A stretch of 9,096 nt of DNA from an uncultured bacterium (GCA_905215815.1 CAJMRN010000076.1:1-9096); one strand, 5' to 3'; positions 1 to 7,058 are shown, counted from the first letter of the stretch. Made by a program: numbers and translations. The notes: generated by a model from the letters alone, not told the origin.

Positions 1-750
1 AGCGGGCGCGCCTGCGGGCGCGGCACCGTCAGCGGCCACGGCCTCAACAGCAGCGGTCTGACGCTCTGCACGATCCCACACGCCCGAGCGGCCGCCCTCC
101 TTGTGCAGCAGGCGCACGTCGACGATCTCCATGCCGCGATCGACGGCCTTGCACATGTCGTAGATCGTTAGACACGCGGCGCTCGCTCCAGTCAGAGCCT
201 CCATCTCGATACCAGTCTTGCCCGTCACGCCGGCCGTGACCAGCACGTGAAAGCCAACCTGCCCGTCCGCACGCGCCGGTGCCCAGCCCTCGGGCACGTC
301 CTCGGCCGGCGTCCCCGCCGCAGCGATGGGCGCAATGTCGCACTTGCTCTTGGTAATGAGCAACGGATGGCACATGGGGATGATATCGCTCGTGCGTTTG
401 ATGGCCATGATGCCCGCCACGCGCGCGCAGGCAAGCACGTCGCCCTTTTTGGCGCGGTCCTGCAGCACCATGGCCTGCGTCTCGGGATGCATGAGGATGG
501 TGCCCTCGGCGATAGCGATGCGATGGGTCTCGGCCTTGTCGGACACGTCAACCATGCGCACCTCGCCCTTGGCGTCCACGTGCGTCAGCTCGTCGCGACG
601 GGCGTCGCGGGCGGGCTCGGCGACAGCGCTGGCAGTCGGCTGCGCGGACGCGTCGGCGTTGCCAGCATTCGCCGCAGTCGTGGCTTTGCGGGCAGACATC
701 GCGGCCCTGCGAGCGGCCTTGGTGGCATCGGCGTACCTGCTCTTGGCCAT
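1..750 (-). CDS. moaC: Cyclic pyranopterin monophosphate synthase MoaC (3' end beyond window; possible fusion)
   Basis: MoaC converts the cyclic GTP intermediate made by MoaA into cyclic pyranopterin monophosphate, the first stable precursor of molybdenum cofactor, in the cytoplasm. 250 codons are visible and the frame is still open at the left edge. The family core spans about residues 53-229. It includes KKGDV (K102), MCHPL (H128), and GKTGIEMEALTGAS followed by YDMCKAV (D198, K201), matching the catalytic Lys/His/Asp/Lys positions known in E. coli MoaC. The ATG start at 750 has GGAGG 8 nt upstream, and moaA ends only 4 nt before it, so the two are translated as an operon. Oddities: an Ala/Arg/Lys-rich N-terminal extension of about 52 residues, an insert of roughly 14 residues after the MCHPL region (around 140-165), and an Ala/Gly/Pro-rich stretch after residue 229, where MoaC normally stops. 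That stretch looks like a linker to a further domain, perhaps MogA/MoaB, but the partner is not visible. Confidence 0.96.
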   Translation of the reverse strand, partial: MAKSRYADATKAARRAAMSARKATTAANAGNADASAQPTASAVAEPARDARRDELTHVDAKGEVRMVDVSDKAETHRIAIAEGTILMHPETQAMVLQDRAKKGDVLACARVAGIMAIKRTSDIIPMCHPLLITKSKCDIAPIAAAGTPAEDVPEGWAPARADGQVGFHVLVTAGVTGKTGIEMEALTGASAACLTIYDMCKAVDRGMEIVDVRLLHKEGGRSGVWDRAERQTAAVEAVAADGAAPAGAPA

Positions 751-754
751 ATGA

Positions 755-763
755 TCATCCTCC
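755..763 (-). promoter_or_regulatory. moaC ribosome binding site inside the moaA 3' end
   Basis: On the minus strand the last two moaA codons are GGA GGA, followed by TGA. The same bases form GGAGG, 8 nt before the moaC ATG at 750. The site fixes the moaC start despite the unusual N-terminal extension and implies coupling: ribosomes ending moaA sit over the moaC initiation site. Confidence 0.85.
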
Positions 764-1810
764 GATTTGGGACATAAATCGTTGCGTGCCCTCAATTATC
801 GCGTGTTCCTGCGGTTTGTGGGCGACGGCATCGCGCCAAATCGAAAGTACCTGCATATCATCACCACGGCGCAGCGCCTCACGCACCGAATACTCGGCAT
901 CGCTGAACAGGCACGGGCGCACGTTGCCATCGGCCGTCAGACGCAGACGGTTGCAATTCGCGCAAAAATGGTTGGACATGGCGCTAATAAAGCCGACCGT
1001 TCCCGCCGCGCCCGGAAAGCGCCAGTAGCGCGCAGGGCCCGCGCCGGCAGGAGCGTCGTTGATGTCGAGCGGCTCGAGCTCGCCCAGCCCCGCCGCGGCG
1101 GCCCCGGCATTGATACGCGCCCGCAGCTCGTCGCTCGGCACGGTATCGCTCGCGTCCCACAGCTCGGGATTGAGCGCGGGCGCATGCGGGTCCACAGCGC
1201 AATGCGAACTGGTGCGTTCGTCGCCGATGGGCATGTATTCGATAAAGCGCAGGTGGATGGGGCGGTCGACGGTCAGCCGTGCGAGGGCCGCTACATCCTG
1301 GTTGAGCCGGCGTACGACCACACAGTTGACCTTAACCGGCTCAAAGCCCCAGGCCAGCGCTGCGTCGATGCCAGCCATGGTCTGCTCGAGTCGACCCAGG
1401 CGCGTAATCTTTCCAAAGAGCGTAGGGTCGAGCGTATCGAGCGAGATATTGACGCGGTTAAGCCCGGCATCTTTGAGCTGCGGCGCCAGCTTGGGCAGCA
1501 GGGCACCATTGGTGGTGAGCGAGATGTCCTCGATCTGCGGAATCGCGCGGATGTCGCGGATGAGCGGGATGATACGGCGGCTAACCAGCGGCTCGCCACC
1601 CGTCAGGCGCACGCGGCGAATGCCCTCCCCCGCCACCAGGCGCACAAAGCGGGCGATTTCCTCGGCGCTGAGCAGCTCGTCGTGTGCACGGGGCGCCACG
1701 CCATCGGCCGGCATGCAATAGATGCAGCGGAAATTGCACTTGTCGGTAACGGCAATGCGCAGGTAGTTGATATCGCGGCCAAAGCCGTCATGTTGCACGT
1801 GCCCGTCCAC
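755..1810 (-). CDS. moaA: GTP 3',8-cyclase MoaA (radical SAM)
   Basis: MoaA is the radical S-adenosylmethionine enzyme that rearranges GTP to 3',8-cyclo-7,8-dihydro-GTP, the substrate of MoaC encoded directly downstream. The 351-residue protein has the usual family length. The N-terminal radical-SAM cluster motif CxxxCxxC is at C25, C29 and C32, and the GGEP SAM-binding motif at 71-74. The second [4Fe-4S] cluster that binds GTP is given by C283, C286 and C300, with the Arg-x-Arg pair R288/R290 directly after C286. The chain ends in Gly-Gly, a conserved MoaA C-terminus known to be needed for activity. The start is GTG at 1810, preceded by a strong GGGGAGGG ribosome site. It ends in TGA at 755-757, and its last two Gly codons double as the moaC Shine-Dalgarno sequence. 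All key residues are present, so it should be active. Confidence 0.98.
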   Translation of the reverse strand: MDGHVQHDGFGRDINYLRIAVTDKCNFRCIYCMPADGVAPRAHDELLSAEEIARFVRLVAGEGIRRVRLTGGEPLVSRRIIPLIRDIRAIPQIEDISLTTNGALLPKLAPQLKDAGLNRVNISLDTLDPTLFGKITRLGRLEQTMAGIDAALAWGFEPVKVNCVVVRRLNQDVAALARLTVDRPIHLRFIEYMPIGDERTSSHCAVDPHAPALNPELWDASDTVPSDELRARINAGAAAAGLGELEPLDINDAPAGAGPARYWRFPGAAGTVGFISAMSNHFCANCNRLRLTADGNVRPCLFSDAEYSVREALRRGDDMQVLSIWRDAVAHKPQEHAIIEGTQRFMSQIGG

Positions 1811-1850
1811 GCAGCCCTCCCCTCACGCGGCGTTTTATTCTTCAGAAAAC

Positions 1851-1856
1851 ATAATA
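1851..1856 (-). promoter_or_regulatory. Possible -10 element for moaA-moaC
   Basis: The minus strand reads TATTAT here, five of six matches to the sigma70 -10 consensus, 40 nt upstream of the moaA GTG start. No good -35 hexamer lies 16-18 nt further upstream, so this is a weak call or an activator-dependent promoter. No recognisable molybdenum cofactor riboswitch is evident in the leader. Confidence 0.3.
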
Positions 1857-1941
1857 CCCCACGGGAGAATCATGCCGACACCCGTACGACAGGACAGGGC
1901 GCTTCGAGCAAGACCGGCTTCCCAAGCCCATCCTCAGCATA

Positions 1942-2008
1942 CAAACCATCACAACATTCGATGCTTTTCCCGATTTTGGCGAAAAACGTCGAATGTTGTG
2001 ATGGTTTG
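1942..2008. repeat. Long hairpin repeat, copy 1
   Basis: Arms 1942-1961 (CAAACCATCACAACATTCGA) and 1989-2008 are perfect 20-bp reverse complements. Pairing continues inward: T-G wobble 1962/1988, G-C 1963/1987, a C-A mismatch 1964/1986, then TTTTC 1965-1969 with GAAAA 1981-1985, closing on an 11-nt loop (1970-1980). It sits 37 nt beyond the stop of the nuclease-like gene and 131 nt before moaA. No T-run follows it on either strand, so it is a poor classic intrinsic terminator. It closely resembles the hairpin at 3183-3247. Confidence 0.9.
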
Positions 2009-2045
2009 CCTGCCCGCAGCACCCCGTGGAAGGACCAAAGTGCCC

Positions 2046-3083
2046 CTAAAGGCCGCCCTCCCAGTGCCGAATCACGAATTCTCGCAGGTCATTCTGCCGT
2101 TTCTGGAACGCCTCACTTCGGTCGCACTTGAGACCCATAGCGAGCGCGATGGCGTTCATCGCCCGGTGCAATTGCAGCTGATGGGCAAACTGAGTCCCGG
2201 TGAGGACGATCATCTTAAAGCCCAGTGCGCTCAGCACGGTCATGCGCTCCGCATCCGACGCGCTGCGCTGTTTATCAAGATGGTCCGAGCCGTTGTATTC
2301 AATCCCCGTACCGCTCGCAGGCGCATATACGTCGATCTCGAAATACCCGGCCTTTGCGAGATACTTGAACTCGTTGGGAACATCGACCCTATGGTTGAGC
2401 TCGATCTTGGCGTATCCCAGCCCGCCCTGGGAACGTTTTGCTACGATCATGATTGCGGTGGCCGTCTCCATGGGCGACCGCGCGCCATCGTGCACGCGCT
2501 TGAGCACGGCGGCCGCGCGTATAGCCCCCTGACGAGATCGGTTCTCATTGCAATAGGCAATCATGTCGGCAACGGTATACCTCTGCCCCATCTCGATATA
2601 ATCGCCTGTCGACAGATGATTCAAATGATATCGGGCACAGATTTCGTAGCCATATTCCAGCTGCTCGGGCTCGCTCATCCACGAACCCGCTTGGACAAAG
2701 CACATGGCCTCATCAACCACCAGAAGGCCCTCTGCCACCTCGATAAGATGGCCTGGAGGTATCGGCGCCCCAAACACGTGGCACCTAAATCCAGCCGGCG
2801 TCGAACGCTCAAAATCGAAGTTGACGAGCGTGTCGATATGATCGAGCTTTTCTCGTGGAATACCGAGCGAAACCAGATAGTCGGTAACAATCCCAACTGC
2901 CGTTGAAGCCCTCAGCCCCTTGGTATCGAGCCCCAATTTGGGCAGGTCCGCAGTCGGCTCCGCCTCGTTAGCAAGCGAGTCCTCATCGTATAGGCTGCTT
3001 GCCCGTGAGAGCGGCTCTAACGGGCGCGCCACGTTGTGGTACAGCCAGGCAGTCTTATGGGACAGGACGATCGGCAAGTCCAT
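2046..3083 (-). CDS. Orphan DUF559/Vsr-like PD-(D/E)XK nuclease-fold protein (AbiEi-like family)
   Basis: A 345-residue protein of a type common in Coriobacteriia, usually annotated as hypothetical or endonuclease-domain protein. The N-terminal part (LSHKTAWLYH near 7-16, then a region around 100-150 with HVFGAPIPPGHLIEV) resembles AbiEi-like antitoxin/regulatory proteins. The C-terminal domain (about 200-310) has the Vsr/DUF559 pattern: a helix with E206 (SPMET), a strand with D251 (EIDVYAP), then IEYNG with E262, a helix with SDAER (277-280), and GFKMIVLT. The third core position is Asn264 rather than Lys. The start is ATG at 3083 with GGAG 5 nt upstream. The frame is open up to 3287, but that would translate the hairpin at 3183-3247. 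No toxin or methylase partner is adjacent. The DNA looks less GC-rich than its neighbours, which may mean transfer. Nuclease activity and any role in defence are inference; it may instead be a DNA-binding regulator. Confidence 0.72.
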   Translation of the reverse strand: MDLPIVLSHKTAWLYHNVARPLEPLSRASSLYDEDSLANEAEPTADLPKLGLDTKGLRASTAVGIVTDYLVSLGIPREKLDHIDTLVNFDFERSTPAGFRCHVFGAPIPPGHLIEVAEGLLVVDEAMCFVQAGSWMSEPEQLEYGYEICARYHLNHLSTGDYIEMGQRYTVADMIAYCNENRSRQGAIRAAAVLKRVHDGARSPMETATAIMIVAKRSQGGLGYAKIELNHRVDVPNEFKYLAKAGYFEIDVYAPASGTGIEYNGSDHLDKQRSASDAERMTVLSALGFKMIVLTGTQFAHQLQLHRAMNAIALAMGLKCDRSEAFQKRQNDLREFVIRHWEGGL

Positions 3084-3094
3084 GAGCTCTCCAA
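3084..3094 (-). promoter_or_regulatory. Ribosome binding site deciding the nuclease-like gene start
   Basis: The minus strand reads TTGGAGAGCTC immediately before the ATG at 3083, putting GGAG 5 nt from the start. The next candidate start upstream in frame (3287) lies beyond the long hairpin. The product from 3083 begins MDLPIVLSHKTA, a natural beginning for this family. Confidence 0.7.
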
Positions 3095-3182
3095 TGGGTC
3101 GGATAACCAACCTTATTCCCCTGCTCACGGATTCGCACACTTCCACGTACAAGAAAGCATTCCACCCGTACGAGCGACAGAA

Positions 3183-3247
3183 AAACCGTCCCAAAAATCG
3201 ATGCTTTTCTTCAATATCGAGAAAAACATCGATTATTGGGACGGTTT
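3183..3247. repeat. Long hairpin repeat, copy 2 (possible ABC operon terminator)
   Basis: Arms 3183-3203 and 3227-3247 pair over 21 positions with one A-A mismatch (3195/3235). After a C-A mismatch (3204/3226), TTTTC 3205-3209 pairs with GAAAA 3221-3225 around an 11-nt loop (3210-3220). It lies 49 nt past the stop of the ABC operon and upstream of the nuclease-like gene start. On the minus strand the stem is followed by TTTTTC, so it could end ABC operon transcripts. Its orientation, loop size and most of its sequence match copy 1 at 1942-2008. Confidence 0.9.
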
Positions 3248-3262
3248 GGGGCGAGGTGAGAG

Positions 3263-3293
3263 GTCGGAGGGCCAGAGCAAGCCGCACTCCGAC
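3263..3293 (-). terminator. Weak hairpin just after the ABC operon stop
   Basis: GTCGGAG (3263-3269) and CTCCGAC (3287-3293) form a 7-bp stem with a 17-nt loop, starting 3 nt after the stop codon. There is no T-run. It may contribute to 3'-end protection or termination together with the longer hairpin 16 nt further downstream. Confidence 0.35.
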
Positions 3294-3296
3294 GGG

Positions 3297-5195
3297 CTAA
3301 TCCAGCTCTTTTAAGCCATGTGCTAGCTGCCAGTACTCGCCGCGCTGGGCGAGCAATTCCTCATGGGTGCCGCGCTCGATGATGCGGCCGTGCTCGAGGA
3401 CCATGATCGCATCGGCGTCGCGGACGGTGGACAGGCGGTGCGCAATCATAAATGTGGTGCGGCCGCGCATGATGCGGTCCATGCCGCGCTCGATGAGCTT
3501 TTCGGTGCGCGTGTCGATGGAGCTTGTTGCCTCGTCCAGGATAAGCACCGGCGGGTCGGCCACGGCCACGCGCGCGATGGCGAGCAACTGGCGCTGGCCC
3601 TGAGACAAGTTGGCGCCATCGGCCGTGACCGGCGTGTCGTAGCCTTGCGGCAGGCGACGGATAAACGAGTCGGCGCAGGCGGCCTCGGCGGCGGCACGCA
3701 CCTCCTCGTCGGTCGCGTCGAGCTTGCCAAAGCGGATGTTCTGCGCAATGGTGCCGCTAAACAGGTGCGTATCCTGCAGCACAATGCCGAGCGACCCGCG
3801 CAAGCTGGCCTTGGCAATGTGCTTGACGTCGATGCCGTCGTACGTGATCTCACCATCATCGACCTCGTAGAAGCGGTTGATGAGGTTAGTGATGGTCGTC
3901 TTTCCGGCGCCCGTCGAGCCAACAAAGGCGATCTTTTGCCCCGGCTTGGCGAACAGGTTGAGGTCCGTGAGCACGCGCGTTCCCGGCACGTAGGAAAAGT
4001 CCACGGCATGGAAGCGCACATCGCCGGCAAGCGGGACGAGGCCGCACGTGAGCTCGGTGCCGTCGGCCGCCACCGCACGGCCCGACTCGTCAACGGCAGC
4101 CACGTCGTGCAGATGCCCATAGGCGCCCACGCCCTTGCCCTCGGGAATCTTCCACGCCCACGCGGCGTCGCCCGTCTGCACCAGCTCCACGCAGCCCTCG
4201 TCCACCTCGGGCTTAAGGTCCATCGCGGCAAACAGGCGCTCGGCACCGGCCAGCGCGTTGAGTAAGAAGTTGCCCAGCTGCGTAAACTGGTTGATGGGCA
4301 TGGCCGCCTGGCGCACAAAGACCAGGTAGCTCGCGAGTGCACCCACGTCGGCAAGTCCCTTGATGCAGAGCATGCCGCCCGCCACGGCGACGATGGCGTA
4401 GTTGACGTAGCCGATCACCACGGTCATGGGCACCATCGAGTTGGCATAGGTCTGCGCGGCGCCACCGGTGCGGCGCAGCTCCTGGTTGCGCGCGTCAAAA
4501 CCTGCCACGTTGGCCTGCTCGTGGTTGAAGACCTTGATGACCTTTTGGCCCGAGACCATCTCCTCGACATATCCGTCCAAGTCGCCGAGCGATGCCTGCT
4601 GGGCGGCAAAAAAGCGCTTGGAGCGGATACCCGAGTAGCGCGCGTACAGCACGATGGCCGCGTCGCACACGAGCGTGATAATCGTGAGCTGCCAGTTGAG
4701 GATGATGAGCATGGCCGTGGTGCCGATCACCTGAATGGTCGCCTGAATCACGTTGGCAAAGCTGTTGTTGAGCGCCTCGGAGACGGTGTCGACGTCGTTG
4801 GTGAAAAAGCTCATGATGTCGCCCGAGCGCGTACTGTCGAAATAGCTGAGCGGCAGCGTCTGAATGTGCGCGAACAGGTCGCGACGGATGTCGGACACCA
4901 CGCGTTGGGCCGCGCGCACCATGATCTGCGAGTAGCCTAGGGCCGAGAGCACACCCGCGGCGTAGATGATCGCCGTTACGATGACCTGCTTGGCGAGCAG
5001 CTCCTCACCGCCCGTGGCCAGGCCGTTGACGATGGGGCGCACCATGTAGGTGCCGGCGAGGCTCGCGATGGCCGCGACGGAGGCAAGCATACCCACCGCC
5101 AGCAGCGAGAACTTGGCATGGCCCATGTAAGAGAGCAAACGGCGCACAGTGCGCTTGAGGTCGGCCGGGCGCGCTTGGGCTGCGGTCTTAGGCAT
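3297..5195 (-). CDS. ABC exporter half-transporter, canonical ATPase site subunit
   Basis: A 632-residue membrane-spanning ATPase fusing a six-helix exporter domain (about residues 25-320) to a nucleotide-binding domain (about 390-620). Motifs: Walker A GSTGAGKTT (426-434, K432), Q-loop Q474, Walker B VLILDEA with D554 and catalytic E555, and switch His H586, all intact. The signature is LSQGQ (530-534) instead of LSGGQ. In heterodimeric exporters such as TM287/288 or BmrCD, such a signature faces the partner's degenerate site, and the upstream gene supplies just that partner. About 55 residues between membrane and ATPase domains (about 335-392, containing WAWKIP) form a longer linker than in MsbA-type pumps; I recall similar inserts in clostridial members. 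The start is ATG at 5195, after an AAGGGGG ribosome site, overlapping the upstream stop by 8 nt. An open frame continues to 5261 but only inside the upstream gene. Substrate unknown; probably drugs, lipids or peptides. Confidence 0.95.
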   Translation of the reverse strand: MPKTAAQARPADLKRTVRRLLSYMGHAKFSLLAVGMLASVAAIASLAGTYMVRPIVNGLATGGEELLAKQVIVTAIIYAAGVLSALGYSQIMVRAAQRVVSDIRRDLFAHIQTLPLSYFDSTRSGDIMSFFTNDVDTVSEALNNSFANVIQATIQVIGTTAMLIILNWQLTIITLVCDAAIVLYARYSGIRSKRFFAAQQASLGDLDGYVEEMVSGQKVIKVFNHEQANVAGFDARNQELRRTGGAAQTYANSMVPMTVVIGYVNYAIVAVAGGMLCIKGLADVGALASYLVFVRQAAMPINQFTQLGNFLLNALAGAERLFAAMDLKPEVDEGCVELVQTGDAAWAWKIPEGKGVGAYGHLHDVAAVDESGRAVAADGTELTCGLVPLAGDVRFHAVDFSYVPGTRVLTDLNLFAKPGQKIAFVGSTGAGKTTITNLINRFYEVDDGEITYDGIDVKHIAKASLRGSLGIVLQDTHLFSGTIAQNIRFGKLDATDEEVRAAAEAACADSFIRRLPQGYDTPVTADGANLSQGQRQLLAIARVAVADPPVLILDEATSSIDTRTEKLIERGMDRIMRGRTTFMIAHRLSTVRDADAIMVLEHGRIIERGTHEELLAQRGEYWQLAHGLKELD

Positions 5196-7017
5196 GGCGC
5201 TCGCCCCCTTCCAAGGGTAATCTGCTGGGGACGGAGGAAAACGGATTATTCGCGCAGCCATCGTCGCTGCCGTCGCCGGCGTCTACGTTCCCCGCAAACT
5301 CCATCTGCGAGGCGTAAATCTCCTGGTAGATGTTGTCGCCCGCTAGCAGCTCCTCGTGCGTGCCCACGCCGTGGACACGACCGTCGTCCAGCACCACAAT
5401 GCGATCGGCATCCATAACGCTCGCGATGCGCTGGGCGATGATGAGCACGGTCGTATCGGGGATCCGAGCGATGTGCTCGCGAATCTTAGCGTCGGTCGCC
5501 ATATCGACCGCGCTGGTGGAGTCATCAAAAATGAGCACGCGCGGATGCTTGAGCAGCGTACGCGCGATGCACAGACGTTGCTTCTGACCACCCGAGACAC
5601 CGGCGCCGCCTTGGCCCAACTCGCCGTCCAGCCCGCCGATGCGATCAAGGAACTCGTCCACGCACGCTGCGCGGCAAGCCGCGAGGAGCTCATCGTCCGA
5701 CGCCCGCGGATTGCCCCACTGCAGGTTCTCGCGCACGGTGCCCGCGAACAACACGTTCTTTTGCAGCACAATGCCCACGGCGTCGCGCAAGGCGACCAGG
5801 TCGTAGTCGCGCACGTCGTGTCCGCCCACAAGTACGACGCCCTCGGTGGCGTCGTACAGACGCGCAATCAGCTGCACAAGCGAGCTCTTACCCGAGCCCG
5901 TGCCGCCGAGGATGCCCACCGTCGAGCCGCTCTCGACGCGAAGGTCGATATGCTCGAGCACATCCTCGGCTGCATCCGCGCGGTATTTAAAGGAAACGTC
6001 GCGAAACTCGACACTGCCGTCCGCTGGCGCCGCAGTCGCGAGGTCTCCCGCAGGGTTGGCGATAAAGGGCTCCTCATCGAGCACCCCTGCGATACGGCCC
6101 ACACTCGTGAGAGCGCGCGTGAGCAGCAAAAACACGTTGGAAATCATCATGAGCGAGTTCATGATCAGCAGCACGTAGCTCATAAAGCCCGTGAGAGAGC
6201 CCACGCCCAGCTTGCCGGCGAGAATCATGCGGCCGCCAATCCACTGGATGGAGAGCGCAGCCACGTACATCGACAGCTGAAACACCGGCAGGTTGAGCAC
6301 GGCGGTGCCGAAGGTCTTGGTCGCCGTGCCGGCGAGCTCGGTATTGACGGTGTCAAACTTGTCGCACTCGTGCTCGGCGCGCACGTAAGCCTTCACGGCG
6401 CGCACGGCGGTAAGGTCCTCTTGCACCACGCCGTTAAGGTGGTCCATCGAGGTCTGGAGTTGGCGGTAGAGCGGACTGACGCGATAGGTGATGACACTCA
6501 GCACGATTGCCAGCACGGGCAAGATGATCGCAAAGACGGTGGCGAGCGGGCGCGACAGCATCAGCGCGTAGATAAGGCCGACGATAAGCGTCACCGGGCC
6601 GCGCACCATAGGGCGAAAGCCGTTGCTCACAGCATTTTGGATAACGGTGATGTCCGTGGTCATGCGAGTGACGAGCGAGCTGGCGTCGTAGTTGTCCAGG
6701 TTACCAAAAGCGAGCGTCTGAATCTTTTTGTACTCGGCCTCGCGCAGGTTAGCGCCTAGGCCCGAGGCAACGCGGGCGGACGTGTGTGCATAACCCAAGC
6801 CCAGTGCCAGCGAAAGCGCAGCGCACACCAACATGTACGCGCCCTGCAGCAGCATGTAGTTGATATCACCCGCAGGCACGCCCACATCGATGATGTCGGC
6901 CATGATGACCGGGATAAACAGCTCGAGCACCGTCTCGACCGACACAAAGAACACGCCGAGAATGGCATCGCGACGGTATGCCCCTAGATAAGAAAACAGT
7001 ATTTTGAGATTGCGCAC
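5188..7017 (-). CDS. ABC exporter half-transporter, degenerate ATPase site subunit
   Basis: A 609-residue ABC exporter subunit and first gene of the two-gene operon. Six hydrophobic helices lie between about residues 17 and 300. The nucleotide-binding domain follows: Walker A GGTGSGKSS (371-379, K377), Q-loop Q419, and a consensus signature VSGGQ (474-478). Walker B reads IFDDS (D498, D499), so the catalytic Glu is Asp. The switch His is Gln529 (IIAQR). These two changes mark the degenerate-site subunit of heterodimeric exporters (TM287, BmrC, LmrC type). Its good signature would serve the canonical site of the partner encoded downstream. The start is GTG at 7017, giving the family-typical MRNLKILFSYLGAYR; GGGGG lies about 10 nt upstream. 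The last 30 or so residues form an acidic, Gly/Pro-containing tail absent from typical members. A strong promoter lies 42-69 nt upstream. Confidence 0.95.
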   Translation of the reverse strand: MRNLKILFSYLGAYRRDAILGVFFVSVETVLELFIPVIMADIIDVGVPAGDINYMLLQGAYMLVCAALSLALGLGYAHTSARVASGLGANLREAEYKKIQTLAFGNLDNYDASSLVTRMTTDITVIQNAVSNGFRPMVRGPVTLIVGLIYALMLSRPLATVFAIILPVLAIVLSVITYRVSPLYRQLQTSMDHLNGVVQEDLTAVRAVKAYVRAEHECDKFDTVNTELAGTATKTFGTAVLNLPVFQLSMYVAALSIQWIGGRMILAGKLGVGSLTGFMSYVLLIMNSLMMISNVFLLLTRALTSVGRIAGVLDEEPFIANPAGDLATAAPADGSVEFRDVSFKYRADAAEDVLEHIDLRVESGSTVGILGGTGSGKSSLVQLIARLYDATEGVVLVGGHDVRDYDLVALRDAVGIVLQKNVLFAGTVRENLQWGNPRASDDELLAACRAACVDEFLDRIGGLDGELGQGGAGVSGGQKQRLCIARTLLKHPRVLIFDDSTSAVDMATDAKIREHIARIPDTTVLIIAQRIASVMDADRIVVLDDGRVHGVGTHEELLAGDNIYQEIYASQMEFAGNVDAGDGSDDGCANNPFSSVPSRLPLEGGERHA

Positions 7018-7058
7018 GCAGGTTCAACCCCCATCAAACGTTGTTCGCAAACGCACGT

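Noticed and set aside
1811..1941. Molybdenum cofactor riboswitch in the moaA leader
   Set aside because: The leader after the -10-like element is only about 34 nt, and I could not fold a convincing Moco-type aptamer; not decisive without a covariance search.
767..2131. Long plus-strand open frame (454 codons) opposite moaA
   Set aside because: It is antisense to a clearly recognisable radical-SAM gene, has no familiar domain, and long antisense frames are expected in GC-rich DNA.
1942..3247. Insertion sequence or CRISPR reading of the hairpin pair
   Set aside because: The hairpins are each internally palindromic and point the same way, not inverted termini. There are no duplicated flanks, no transposase motifs and no regularly spaced repeat-spacer series.
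5196..5261. N-terminal extension of the second ABC subunit to 5261
   Set aside because: It lies wholly inside the preceding gene, lacks family similarity, and the ATG at 5195 has a good ribosome site and a typical coupled overlap.
5356..6759. Long plus-strand open frame (467 codons) opposite the first ABC gene
   Set aside because: His/Arg/Ala-rich shadow of the ABC coding strand with no domain or ribosome site; the opposite strand has full ABC motifs.
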